Of a stretch of 64,000 bases of DNA, positions 1 through 9,830 are shown in pieces. Positions within the stretch are counted from its first letter, which is position 1. Each line of letters begins with the position of its first letter. Source of the DNA: Pararge aegeria. Lineage: Eukaryota; Arthropoda; Insecta; Lepidoptera; Nymphalidae. The DNA lies in assembly GCF_905163445.1 (NCBI RefSeq), contig NC_053201.1, positions 10,674,001 through 10,738,000 of the forward strand, in the 5' to 3' direction. The position numbers and the translations under genes were made by a program. The notes beneath the pieces were generated by a model. It made no database searches. It was not told the DNA's origin and saw only the letters and a list, made by a program, of their open reading frames with translations.

Positions 1-159
1 TATATTATTTATGTTATTACACGTAAGGACCGTGGCGGTAAAAACCTCCTACATATTTTTTCCATTTGTACCTGTCCCTTGCTAGAGTACCTACTTCATG
101 TCTTACCCGCAACTTTCGTGATGTCGTCCTTCCATCTTTTCGATAGCCTTTTCATCTGG

Positions 160-660
160 CACTGTCCACTGCCTGACATAGGTCTTTTGTAGGGAGTTCC
201 AAATTCCACGGTTCTGTGCCGCTTGGATCCAGTGGCTACCGACTCGCTTGACGGTCTGTCCACCTCGTTGGGGGTCGACTACTAAAGCTGCGCTTACCAT
301 TTCGAGGCTGCTATTCCAGCACCTTGGGACCCCAACGTCCATCCTTTCTTCGAACTATGTGCCCGGCGCATTGCCACTTCAGCTTCGCGACTCGTTGAGC
401 TATGTCGTTAACTCTGATTCCTGAACATTTCTGATTCGATCGCGTAGACATACTCCGAGCATAGCTCTCTCCATCGCCGGCTGAGTGACTCTGAGCCTTC
501 TTATGAGGCCCATAGTTAAAGACCTTGTTTCAGAACCATAGATCATCACTTGCAACACGCACTGTTCGAAGACTTTCGTCTTTAGGCACTGAGGCATTTT
601 TGACGAATAGATGTCACGAAGTTTCCCGACCGCTGCCCATCCGAGTTAGATTCGGCTGCA
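160..660 (-). mobile_element. RTE-type LINE fragment, end of reverse transcriptase
   Basis: Reading the minus strand gives the last part of an RTE-clade reverse transcriptase: GWAAVGKLRDI, then KTKVFEQCVL, YGSETRSLT and MGLIRRLRVTQ. The frame is broken (a stop in the R-I-stop-L-G-W stretch, and a truncation after RNVQESELTT), so it is a dead copy. The 3' end reads into the LWN/IWNSLQKTYV-QW peptide that ends these proteins. It is more diverged than the copies at 15.26 and 50.49 kb and has no clean GAT-repeat tail or target-site duplication. Confidence 0.85.
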
Positions 661-1069
661 CATTAGAGTTCAATAGCCTACCGGGTCTTAATTTTCAATC
701 TAAATGATGCTATTTGGTAACTATTTTTGTCCAAATACCATCTTGATATCTTTGAATGTGACCCTAATGTACTAATACTAAAACAATTTCATTACCCGCA
801 GGCAGTCAAAATTTAGATGCTGCGCGAGTGCGGTGTGCCAAAGAACGTCTGCCATTGTCGGCATCTTAGCAACTTAGAGTGTGCACTTGAACGATTCGGT
901 AACAAAAGTACCAGTAGATACGTAGTACAGCTATTTTGTTCTTGCTAAGCAAGTCAAAAGCGAGAATTTCATTACTCCGCTATTCAGTGCAACTCTGCCT
1001 AGAGGCATCGAATAAGTCTTAAAAGCTTTGAAAATGTACAGAGCCTGACGATCGGTATTACATTTTTTT
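661..1069. other. No recognised feature
   Basis: AT-rich sequence with only short open frames on both strands. I see no repeat family or coding signal in it. Confidence 0.5.
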
Positions 1070-1215
1070 TTCATTTAGTACTCGTACCAGTTAGCCCTTA
1101 AGTGCAATGGTAAGTGATGATGTAGTCTAAGATGTAGCGGGCTAACCTTTTAGAGGTACACGACAGTTGTATTAAACCTTAATTTTTATATGGCATCGTA
1201 CCGGAACGCTTTTTG
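1070..1215 (-). mobile_element. SINE-B fragment
   Basis: Contains the reverse complement of the SINE-B 3' half (AGTTAGCCCTTAAGTGCAAT, then GTAGCGGGCTAACC, then GGCATCGTACCGGAACGC). The tRNA-like head is missing. Confidence 0.75.
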
Positions 1216-1620
1216 CCCGTCGCTCAGATACGTTATTAGATAAACATTCCCACACATCAATGGATAATTCGATTACGCAAACGTCAGTCAATATATCAGC
1301 ATCCAACCAAAGTGGAAACTCAAAAGAGGCCGATATATTTGCGTTAAAAATAGAGACTTCGTTGGAAATTAGAAGAAATTCTTCCAATGACATTAAAATT
1401 ACTTACCCTTGAATGGTTTTAATGAGTGTTCCGAACAGTATGAAACGCTTCGAGTTAACTTTTACTTTAACTTCGGTGTATTGAAACGAATTTCATTACA
1501 AAAAATCCCATAATCTAGTAATTTTTGGCCTTCTATCTTAGCTTTTTAGTGAATTAAGCACTATTTCCAAAATCAGATTATACCGGACAGAATCTGACAG
1601 GAAAACGATGTACATACTCA

Positions 1621-1865
1621 TCCCTACTTCCCTATCCCTATCCCTACTAATATTATAAATGTCAATGTGAGTTTGTTTGTTACGCTTTCACGCAAAAACT
1701 ACTTAACCGATCCTCATGAAACTTTGTACACATATACTTGGAAGTATTAGAAGTAATATAGGATACTTTTTATCCCGACATTATGAGATAGAGGACAGAA
1801 CTCCTCAGCGGTCAGCAGCAAACCCCTCATTTAAGGCTGAGCGTTACTGAATACAAATTTGCTGC
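1621..1865 (+). mobile_element. Helitron-like non-autonomous element, 5' part
   Basis: Begins TACTAATATTATAAATG and continues with CGCAAAAACTACTTAACCG and GATACTTTTTATCCCGACAT, the same order as the complete-looking copy at 45346-45759. The 3' CTAG end is missing here. Confidence 0.7.
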
Positions 1866-2008
1866 CACATTTATGAGGACTTTAAAAAATGTTAAAAATG
1901 TTCTTCGTTAACCTTTAGAATATGAATCAACTAACAATGCAATTTCGATCTTCCTTTAACGATTACTATTCTTTGTAAGTGAAGCGGTTTAAATGTCAGA
2001 TTTAATTT

Positions 2009-2272
2009 GACGGCCGATTGGCGCAGTGGGCAGCGACCCTGCTTTCTGAGCCAAGGCCGTGGGTTCGATTCCCACAACTGGACAATGTTTGTGTGATGAA
2101 CATGAATGTTTTTCAGTGTCTGGGTGTTTATCTATATATTATAAGTATTTATGTATGTTATTCATATAATTATTCATCAGTCATCTTAGTACCCATAACA
2201 CAAGCTACGCTTACTTTGGGGCTAGATGGCGATGTGTGTATTGTCGTAGTATATTATTAAAAAAAAAAAAAA
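2009..2272 (+). mobile_element. SINE-A, full-length tRNA-derived SINE
   Basis: Best first example of the SINE-A family. The tRNA-like head has an exact RNA polymerase III box A (TGGCGCAGTGGG, 2019-2030) and an exact box B (GGTTCGATTCC, 2062-2072). A non-tRNA body follows and ends with GGGGCTAGATGGCGATGTGT, GTCGTAGTATATTA and a poly(A) run. The head is SINE, not a tRNA gene: no acceptor stem closes around the two boxes. Mobilisation would depend on a partner LINE. Confidence 0.92.
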
Positions 2273-2644
2273 GATTCTACAGAAAGAAAGCTGACAAGAT
2301 ATTAAGCAGGTTAGTTTGTCAGGGCAAATATTCAAAATGGTTAAATCTATTTAGCCTGTAGTTTTACGCATAGAAACTTAATTGATAGAAAGAGCGTGCG
2401 AACGCTTATCTACAATCTAATAAGCTTACTAACTTTAACCGACAAAGTTAATACGTGTAGTTTCTCTGACTTTTACTTGGAAAAAACTCAATAATGATAA
2501 AGGATCGAGGTTACTACGAGAAATAACTTTTTTGCCAGTAATAATTCTTGTTTTCGTGTACGCTTGCAAATTGTCTTTATTGACATGACTTCAAGAAGCT
2601 ATACGTTGGATGGTGGTAGCACTTACTTAATCGGATCACTATTT
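2273..2644. other. No recognised feature
   Basis: AT-rich spacer between repeats; no coding signal recognised. Confidence 0.5.
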
Positions 2645-2945
2645 TATCATCATCAGCCCATCACCAATCACGTAAATAGGGGTTTTAACCAGAGTAGACA
2701 TAAAGCAGGAAGATCAATCTCCTTCTAAACAAGTTGTAAGAAATTTTTAGGGTAGCCAGTGCATTTGTGCATATATGAAGTGAACGCCACTGCCCATCAC
2801 CAGCCCACTGCAGGACACGGGCCCCCTATCAGAATGGCAAGGGTTTTGTGCGTAATCCACCACGCTGGCCAAGTGCGAATTGATGGGCTTACATGTCTTT
2901 GAGAACATTATGGAGAACTCTGAAGCATGCATTTCCTCAAAATGT
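2645..2945 (-). mobile_element. SINE-C, interrupted by a hAT-like MITE
   Basis: The SINE-C tail (TCATCATCAGCCCATCACC on the plus strand) is split from its body (AGCCCACTGCAGGACACGGG to GTTCCTTCAACGTTTGC) by the element at 2665-2792. Removing that element and one copy of the 8-bp duplication restores a continuous SINE-C. Confidence 0.85.
2665..2792 (+). mobile_element. hAT-like MITE, subfamily 2, with 8-bp target-site duplication
   Basis: Flanked on both sides by CCCATCAC (2657-2664 and 2793-2800). The right end reads AACGCCACTG, the expected complement of the CAGTGGCGT start seen in other copies; the left end has decayed to CAATCACGTAAA. The interior (AGGGTAGCCAGTGCATTTGT) matches the copies at 8.5 and 40.4 kb. 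Confidence 0.85.
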
Positions 2946-3666
2946 GTTCCTTCAACGTTTGCACCGCTTGTTAAAATGCAAGTTTATGTTCATCAGTATC
3001 CCTGGAATATCTGAAATAGAGTTTATAAATTAAGTCGCAATCGATTCAAACCCCCGAGGAAAATTCGTTCATTTCAGAAATATTGCGTCAAAGAAAGTTA
3101 TAAAGTACGTGTCGATACTTGAAAATATTTGTTCAGTTAGCAAATAAAAACAATATTTAGGTTCTTTTATTATTATGATTACATTACGTGTATAGTAAGA
3201 TATTCTTTAGAGAGGTTCTTATTCTTTAGAGAGAGATCTTTGATGAGAAACAGATTGTACTGTACGCACATTATTAATTAGGTATGCTGGTTTGCAATTA
3301 TTCACAATCGACTTAATAAATTTGAATTCAGTTAGTGTACTATAAAAAATTGCCTAAAGGTTCCTTCAGACCCAGATTTTGACCTTCGATTTTGTGTTAT
3401 GGCTTTTGAAACTCTTCCTGCAGGGCTGGAGACAAAATTTTTGTCCACCGATTATATCCCCTGACAAGACATATAATTAACATGTCCACCGGCCAAAACA
3501 CGGGAACAGGGAATAGGTTAAGTTTTGAATATTATTTCCACTGGTGCGCCAGTGCTCGGAGAGTTGATAAAGCTATAGGAGAAGACAAATTTTTATCCTT
3601 TCCCCGGGTAGAAAGTTATCTCCTGCCCATGGTTACCTTGCTGATAGAAGGTATCCGTTTTTTGCA
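2946..3666. other. No recognised feature
   Basis: AT-rich. A 65-codon open frame at 3482-3679 has no recognisable domain and is treated as chance. Confidence 0.5.
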
Positions 3667-3780
3667 CATAATGAAATGAAATGAAAAATGAAATGAAATG
3701 ATAAACAAAAACAACACTAAATAAAACACAGGTACAATGGGCGGCCTTATCGCTAAAGAGTGATCTCACATACAATTTTA
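3667..3780 (-). mobile_element. LINE 3' end with hairpin motif and pentanucleotide tail
   Basis: On the minus strand GAGATCACTCTTTAGCGATA-AGGCCGCC is a hairpin-forming 3' motif also found at 11.37, 44.05, 58.6 and 59.06 kb. It is followed downstream by TTTCA repeats (3667-3704), which fits the simple-repeat tail of a LINE. Confidence 0.65.
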
Positions 3781-4149
3781 ATGACCATTAAATGTAATAA
3801 TTTCGAAAAACATAGATTCTTTTTCTGGTGCTCTGGTTTTGTAATCTACAAACTATTAGAATTTCAATACTTGAGATATTTTATATGGATTATTTAATAC
3901 GTGTGGTCTACGTACTTCTTGTACCTACTGGAATGCTTTATAACATGAGTAACTTCAAATCTAGAGTAAATAGGCTTTCTAGCAACCTATTTTAAAAACC
4001 ATATACCTATTTGGTGTATCATCACCGATATATAAAAAAAAGATTTAATAATTAATTAATGTCCTACGTAAGTATGGATAATTTGTTCACAAGGTGGTTT
4101 GCAATTTGATTGTATTTATCGTAAGATACTTGAAATACTAGATGTGAGA
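3781..4149. other. No recognised feature
   Basis: AT-rich spacer; nothing recognised. Confidence 0.5.
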
Positions 4150-4915
4150 CGTGACAGAGTTCGTCCGGGGAAATACTACCAGTGGCGTGCATAGAGGGTA
4201 TGCACAGGGTATGCAGATGATAAAAAATGAAGAAAATCTCCAGTGCGAGTTAAAAATAAACTTAAGGATAGGAATTTTTAGTGTTATAAGAAGCCTAGCC
4301 TTAAATATTTATAAGTCGCAGTCGATTTTGTTTATTTTATTTATTTATTTCATTAGATATACCTACCAACGATACACTGTATTATCATTAATCATTTTAC
4401 ATTATAGTTTATTGTCCGAGTACAGTTATCACTTACAGGTATACACAACATTCAAGTAAGTCCGGTTAAAAATAATTAAATGAAGTCAAAAGCAAAAATA
4501 ATAAGAATAAAAGAATTAATATTAAACAAATGAAATTAATGATTCAAATTAAAAACAAAACATATTTGAAAAACATTACTCTAAGTTTAATTTCACTTTA
4601 AAGCTAATCCAAGTGTCATGAAAAATGACAATGTCCCTTTTTTAAGTTGTTAAAAAGATTGTTCATTTTATATCATCTGCATACCGAGTGCATACCCTCT
4701 ATGCACGCCACCGAATACTACATCCACGCTATTGCCTGAAGGGCGTAGGTGCAGGTGTAATTACAGCCACATGAGGCTTAACAACTACTCCTCAGGTTGT
4801 TGGACACAGAAAGACACGTAGCAGGAAGTGCTCCTGCGAAATGTCGCTCTGTTTATGGTCGTTGGTTTCCCACTTACCATGGTGAGCCATCTGCGTGGTC
4901 CGTCAATTTAGACAA
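4150..4915 (+). repeat. Dispersed repeat D, split by a MITE
   Basis: The left piece (CAGAGTTCGTCCGGGGAAAT, to 4179) and the right piece (4714-4915: GGTGTAATTACAGCCACATG, GGTTGTTGGACACAG, GGTCCGTCAAT) form one unit comparable to 11890-12165, interrupted by the element at 4180-4713. Class of repeat D is unknown; I see no termini or coding sequence. Confidence 0.8.
4180..4713 (+). mobile_element. hAT-like MITE, subfamily 1, longest copy
   Basis: Starts CAGTGGCGTGCATAGAGGGT and ends with the complement, ATACCCTCTATGCACGCCACCG. Exact 8-bp duplication AATACTAC on each side (4172-4179, 4714-4721). It is 534 bp against 204 bp for the copy at 41144, so it contains about 330 bp of extra AT-rich interior. 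The open frame at 4151-4459 lies in this interior and codes for nothing recognisable. Confidence 0.93.
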
Positions 4916-4920
4916 TAAAA

Positions 4921-5015
4921 AAAAATCTACCACGCTGGTCAAGTGAGTGAGGATTGGTAGACTTGGCACGACTTTGAGAACATTATGAAGTAATTCTCCT
5001 TTCGATGTTTTCCCA
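4921..5015 (-). mobile_element. SINE-C fragment
   Basis: Matches the middle of SINE-C in reverse (CTACCACGCTGGTCAAGTG, GAGAACATTATG, GATGTTTTCC). Head and tail are absent. Confidence 0.7.
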
Positions 5016-5117
5016 GTATCCGTTAAACTAAATGGTTTTTAATTGCTTATAACGCACACAAATCCGCAAAGAGGTGCGTGCACCGATGGTCAGAAACGGT
5101 CCATGCTATTTAGCAAG

Positions 5118-5270
5118 TGATAATTAATTTTGCCGGATGGTTAAGACGGTGATGATACATTGATAGCCTCAGTTAAGGATTTCCTTAATTGAGGATATCA
5201 ATATACTTAACCTTAATTTTGCCGGATGGTTAACCGTTAGTCTTAACCATCCCGCAAAATTAATTATGAC
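5118..5270. mobile_element. Palindromic MITE with nested hairpins
   Basis: A 28-nt arm at 5120-5147 (ATAATTAATTTTGCCGGATG plus GTTAAGAC) is inverted at 5240-5267 with one mismatch. Inside lie a second copy of TTTTGCCGGATGGTTAA near 5216-5233 and a smaller hairpin CCTCAGTTAAGG/CCTTAATTGAGG. No coding capacity. Target-site duplication not clear. Confidence 0.7.
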
Positions 5271-5812
5271 TTAACCTGTGTTACATTTGCATCATTCAAT
5301 TGGGAAAAATTACTCTCATCTGAATTTCAGAACTAATATATTTTGTTTTATTGGAAAGTACTTAGTTTAATTAAGCATTAGTCACACAACAAGTAGTAGA
5401 TATTAGCTCATTTTGGAAAACCACCCCTAAGTAGGTGAAATAAGAGTCGGAAGATAATAAGAAATTGTTTGTTTTTTAAGGATAGAGGCTGCTTTCGGTA
5501 GGTTCCTTTTCCACAGGCAACCGCTGACCGTGATAAATTTAATTAGTTTCATAAAGCTGACGGTAGGATATTAAAAAGTTTTTTTTGCGAATAAATTGAT
5601 GCCTAAAGTTAATACTCGTTATGAAATGCTCGCAAGCTTTTAAGTTGATTTGAAAACATGTTTTTCCCCTGCTTAAGTTTTTACTGCGTAGGTGACCCAC
5701 TTTCTGACTCCGGACTAACGAAGGGATAACGGAAATCTGATGTTTGATCGGAAATATGATGTATTTCCTTTTATTTGATGGCTAGTAAGCATTAGACTAC
5801 AGTCACACCTGA
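5271..5812. other. No recognised feature
   Basis: AT-rich spacer with no open frame of interest and no repeat I recognise. Confidence 0.5.
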
Positions 5813-5945
5813 TCATCTCGTCTCTCATCTTAACGGCCCATTATCGGCCCACTGTAGCCCACGGGTCTCCCATAGTGAGAAGACTTTAGGCCGTAGTTCA
5901 CAACGCTAGCCCAGTGCGGATTGGTGGGTAATATACATTTGATAG
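5813..5945 (-). mobile_element. SINE-C fragment (3' half)
   Basis: GGCCCACTGTAGCCCACGGG, GAGAAGACTTTAGGCCGTAG and CCAGTGCGGATTGGTGG are the reversed SINE-C 3' half. Confidence 0.8.
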
Positions 5946-6160
5946 TATACGATTTATTATCGTGGTTTTTAATACATCGCGAAAATCGCAAACATATCCG
6001 AAGGCAACTTAGCCTTTGCGTTTTCTTATTTAATAATGAAGTCCAAATATTTTGCGTATTTTTTTATCCGCAAAATCTTTTTAAGGGCCTTAAATAGTAG
6101 TGTGCTAACATACAGTTATATTAAACCCATATCCTGAGAGGTTTCCAAGTGAAATAGTAC

Positions 6161-6217
6161 TAAGCGCCACGTTTTTGTCGGTCGGGTGGGAACAAGACAA
6201 AGCCGAAGCTTCCTACC
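6161..6217 (-). mobile_element. SINE-B fragment
   Basis: GCCACGTTTTTGTCGG and CCGAAGCTTCCTACCA correspond to the reversed middle of SINE-B. Confidence 0.6.
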
Positions 6218-6334
6218 ATACGAATTATGGTATTAAGGGGTGAAAAAGACGTTGCTTGCCTGGCTCTCGACGTAACTGATGGAATGCTGTTGTTTTCCTC
6301 TGTAGGAAAAGCAGTCTCCAACCAGCTCAAAGCT

Positions 6335-6564
6335 TTTTTATAAGTTATAACTCATGGCGTTGTATGCCGTGCCGTTGGAACTTATAAAATCTAAATTGAC
6401 GCAAAGTGATTTAGATTTAATTTCTTTCTACCCATAAGCCAGCAGGGAATTAACTTATGGCTTATGGGTACAAAGAAATTAAATCGAAATCACTTGACGT
6501 CAATTTAGATTTTATAAGGTCCAACGGCACGGCATACAACGCCATGAGTTATAATTTATAAAAA
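6335..6564. repeat. Long near-perfect palindrome (fold-back element)
   Basis: Two 106-nt arms (6335-6440 and 6459-6564) are inverted complements with about six mismatches, separated by an 18-nt spacer at 6441-6458. Arm landmarks are TAACTCATGGCGTTGTATGC, CGTGCCGTTGG and TACCCATAAGCC. It contains no gene. Read as RNA it would fold into one long hairpin. It may be a fold-back MITE; no duplication was recognised at its edges. Confidence 0.9.
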
Positions 6565-6569
6565 TACTT

Positions 6570-6665
6570 GGAGTCACTCAGTAGGCGATGGAAAAAAGCT
6601 TTACCACGTGATCACATCAGAAATGAGGCGATAAATTAGAGTTACCAATATTGCTTGAAGAGTTC
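6570..6665 (+). mobile_element. RTE fragment
   Basis: GAGTCACTCAGTAGGCGATG, GATCACATCAGAAATGAGGCG and TTAGAGTTACC follow the RTE reverse-transcriptase C-terminal order seen in the better copies. Highly decayed. Confidence 0.7.
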
Positions 6666-6726
6666 CGAAGTTAAAGCATTAATGGACAGTGCATGTAGAT
6701 CAAAACCCGGCGAACCGCGATTTAAG

Positions 6727-6775
6727 GGTTTTTTATTACACTACAAGTTAGCCCTTGACTGCAATTGTGGCACAC
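6727..6775 (-). mobile_element. SINE-B 3' end fragment
   Basis: CACTACAAGTTAGCCCTTGACTGCAAT is the reversed SINE-B terminus (shown in parts: CACTACAAGTTAGCCC and TTGACTGCAAT). Confidence 0.75.
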
Positions 6776-6988
6776 GTTGCCGTGCATAGCAGCCAGGCAC
6801 ACATGGTTAGGAGGCACTGTTAGGTTCTAAGGAGATCTCGGAGCTTCCCAAAATGCCGAGGGTGGGCAAGGAGGGTTAAGGGTTAAGTGGGTAAGAATCC
6901 CACATAAACAAAGCTTTTCCATTAGGAAGCTGGATATCTCACCAGGAGTTTTACCCTCCGTAATAAAAAAAAAGAAAAGGGTACCAAC

Positions 6989-7140
6989 CAGTGACAGATG
7001 ATACAAAGAATATCTCCAGTACGAGTTATCAAAACTCGTCAAGCTTTTTATAACACAGAAGTCTTTTATACGTTGTTTAGGAGGTTTTTCTCATCTTATA
7101 TCATCTGTCCGCTTAGTGCATACCCTTACACACGCCACTG
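6989..7140 (+). mobile_element. hAT-like MITE, subfamily 1, left end deleted
   Basis: Right end reads ACACGCCACTG; the left end keeps CAGTG and then jumps to CAGATGATAC, as if the outer inverted repeat was deleted. Flanks GTACCAAC (6981-6988) and GCACCAAG (7141-7148) agree at 6 of 8 bases, consistent with an aged target-site duplication. Confidence 0.7.
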
Positions 7141-7148
7141 GCACCAAG

Positions 7149-8079
7149 GTGCTGGAATGACGATCCTGTGTTGGCAGATCCCGCATTAGATGCAAGGATA
7201 ACTTATTTTCCTTATACGCACGCAGTACGCAAAATTGCAAGCAAATGTGGACGCACCGTTAGACGCTTTTATTTGCCCTTGCCTTTACGATTGTTCTTAA
7301 TCGTCACCTAAAAACCTTAGTAAAACCAAGAATGGGTTCCTTTACATTAAAGCTATAATTAGGCCTGTCAAAAAAAAAAACTTTTTTCTAAAGGATGACG
7401 ATTTCCCTCTGAGGGCGTACAATGAATCGTTTCTCGCTTCTAAAACTTCTTCATTTTCCCAAAAGAGGAGACGAGTACGTAATTTCCTGACTAAAACAGC
7501 CCAAGTCGGAAACAGATTGATGAATTATGGGCTCTTTACAACCAATTTTACATAATTTAAACTGAGAGCAGAGCCATCAATCTTCGTCTAAATCTAGCGT
7601 ATGACCGGACTTAATATAAAGTAACCCTGCTGAGGGACTGCTGCGATGTTATAATACTACCGTTCGCCTAAAGTAAGAACTCGCGTTGTATAAAAGGAAA
7701 TAAAATAATTTAGGTCTATCATAATTTACAACCAAATCCCAAAGTATATTTCAGAAGAAAGGAAAGAAACGGTATTTAAGCAAAATCTGAACCATTGACT
7801 TATTCAAAATTGTTTTTATGACCTTTTTAAACATGATGCTAAGACCTCGATTACATGATATCTTAATTATTAATTATTAATAATAGTGTGACATTAAATC
7901 CTAATTCTATAATTATTGTAAATCGAAATTATTCTTATGTTTTGAGTTGACAAATTCTAATATTTTGATTTTTTTTTCTTAGTTCTAAGTTAATATATTT
8001 TAATATTTTAATCAATGGCAATAACAAAATTAAATTTGGATATAATAATTTAAATTAAGTAAAGTTATAAAAATAATTT
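7149..8079. other. No recognised feature
   Basis: AT-rich DNA with no coding signal or recognised repeat. Strongly A/T-biased runs occupy 7850-8040. Confidence 0.5.
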
Positions 8080-8153
8080 CAGTTGTGGGATTCGAACCCA
8101 CGGCCTTTTACTCGGAAAAACAGGCTCACTGCCCACTGCGCCAATTGGCCGTT
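8080..8153 (-). mobile_element. SINE-A head only
   Basis: GTGGGATTCGAACCCACGGCC and CACTGCCCACTGCGCCAATTGG are the reversed tRNA-like head with box B and box A (given in parts). The body is absent, so this is a severe 3' truncation, unusual for a SINE, which is normally truncated at the 5' end. Confidence 0.8.
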
Positions 8154-8488
8154 ATGGCTAGCCTTCTATAAAATCATGCTTGAAGTACCTATTGAAGTTA
8201 TGTGAGCTCCCTTCTAATACGTATTTTTAATATGTATTTAATTTTGTTTTTGGTTGAAGGATATCCATATATCTGTTTTTTTCTTTAATTGAAAAACCAA
8301 CAGTTTTATTACTACATACTATTCTAAGAAGTTCGTTAGAACGTATACCTAAAAAAAAGTTTACCTAACAACAGTTTATATAATAGGTTGCGACGTACCC
8401 TAATCATATTAGAATAAAAATGGATCTAAATTTCGGTGTCATTATAAACAGAATTGTATTATTATAAATGCGAAAGTAAAGAGGTACA
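8154..8488. other. No recognised feature
   Basis: AT-rich spacer; nothing recognised. Confidence 0.5.
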
Positions 8489-8496
8489 AAAGGTAC

Positions 8497-8639
8497 CAGT
8501 AGCGTGCTCTTCATACATGCACAAAAGCTCTGCATACCCTAATTTTTTTGTATAACTTATTAATGCGAAGAATTGTTTCATTTTACGGCATCTACCTTCT
8601 TTATGCATACTCTGGTCAAAAACTCTGTGCACGCGACTG
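8497..8639 (-). mobile_element. hAT-like MITE, subfamily 2
   Basis: Ends are CAGTAGCGTGC and GCACGCGACTG. The minus strand matches the 40428 copy (GTGCACAGAGTTTTTGACCA, then AGGGTATGCAGAGCTTTTGT). Flanking 8-mers no longer match, so the insertion is old. Confidence 0.75.
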
Positions 8640-8730
8640 GGTACTTCAGTACTCATGTGTGGTAGACCAGTGCCCTGCAGTTATCTGGTAAAGCGGTAAT
8701 GGGTTGATATGATGACGATGAATGGCTTAA
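8640..8730 (+). mobile_element. SINE-C 3' tail
   Basis: CAGTGCCCTGCAGTTATCTGG and GGTAATGGGTTGATATGATG (given in parts) are the SINE-C terminus with its GATGA-rich tail. The head is missing. Confidence 0.75.
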
Positions 8731-8829
8731 ACAATATATAAGGTCCATATACAATTTTGTCCAAGTAAACTGTATGCTATTCCTTTGTTAAGAATATTAA
8801 TTAAGTAATTTTGAATACCAATAAATAAT

Positions 8830-9310
8830 TCAAAAATTCTAAATTCTAAATTAATTTATTTCCAGTAGGCCTAATTTATAAGCACTTTTGAAACGTCAAG
8901 TCAGTCTGTTTATAGTGACTTTACCACCGGTTCGAAAGGCAGATTCCACTGAGAAGAGCCGGCAAATAACTCAGCAGATTGCTCTTTTCCAACATCATTT
9001 TATAGTTTAACAATCTTTAAAATTTGTCTGTTTTGTGAGAGATGACAGCGGAGTGTCGTTAAGGAATTCATCAATCGGGTAGTAACCACGATTTGTTAAA
9101 TGTGTATTAATATATTGTTTAAACTTAGGTAAAGGTAGATCTAATATTACCTTCGGTATCATGTTATAAAAACGTATACCCATCCCCACAAAGGATTTCT
9201 GTACTTTTCTCAGACGATATGCAGATATCACTAATTTATGTCCTTTTCTAGTAAGTCGACAGTTTATATCGAATTTTTGTTTATAATTACTAATAAAAGT
9301 AGATAGAGTG
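8830..9310 (-). mobile_element. LINE1 3' end with reverse-transcriptase tail
   Basis: The minus-strand frame at 9007-9231 gives GIRFYNMIPKVILDLPL, KFKQYINTHLTNRGYY and IDEFLND, the short C-terminal tail found after the reverse-transcriptase domain in CR1/Jockey-group LINEs. The 3' UTR follows (AGAGCCGGC, CCACCGGTTCG, GACGTTTCAAAAGTGCTTAT, TAGGCCTAC-like) with TTTAGAATT-type tail repeats. It is a 5'-truncated copy with no catalytic domain. Confidence 0.85.
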
Positions 9311-9339
9311 TAGATAAAATAAAAACAAAATTCGTGACG

Positions 9340-9450
9340 TGTCTAATAAGCACTTTTGAAACGCCAAATCGGTTTGTAGAGATGTGGTAGTGATTGTTTG
9401 GTTCACCGGTTCCGAAATAGATTATACCGCGAAACTCTGCAGTTGCTATA
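9340..9450 (-). mobile_element. LINE1 3' UTR fragment
   Basis: AAGCACTTTTGAAACGCC, CACCGGTTCCGAAATAGATT and ACTCTGCAGTTGCT match the 3' UTR of the neighbouring LINE1 copy but are more diverged. Confidence 0.7.
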
Positions 9451-9608
9451 AATAAAAAATAACATTTTTACAATTAGCAGCATCTATCATTATTGTATCT
9501 CGGGCACGGATGAAAGCGGATTAGATTAATTCCATGTATCATTGTCATCAATAATTGTACGCTCGACCGGCGTTCAGTAACAGAAGCCCCAGATCTAAAT
9601 GTTATAAA

Positions 9609-9830
9609 TGAATATATTACGACAATACACACACCGCCATCTAGCCCCAAAGTAAGCGTAGCTTGTGTTATGGCAATTAAGATAAGTGATGGATATTTTT
9701 ATGAATAATGTACATAAATACTTATTATTATATATATAAACACCCTGACAACATTCGTGTTCATCACACAAAACATTTTCCAGCTGTGGGAATCAAACCC
9801 ACAGCCTTGGACTCAGAAAACCGTCTAAAT
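9609..9830 (-). mobile_element. SINE-A lacking the outer head
   Basis: Reverse SINE-A from the 3' end (TATTACGACAATACACACAC, CCATCTAGCCCCAAAGTAAG) to box B (GGGAATCAAACCCAC). Box A has been lost at the junction near 9826. Confidence 0.9.

Noticed and set aside
2019..2072. tRNA genes at SINE-A, B and C heads
   Set aside because: Box A and B are present, but no acceptor stem or anticodon arm closes, and the sequences are joined to repeated non-tRNA bodies.
4151..4459. 102-codon frame
   Set aside because: It runs from repeat D into the interior of the MITE at 4180-4713 and has no domain.
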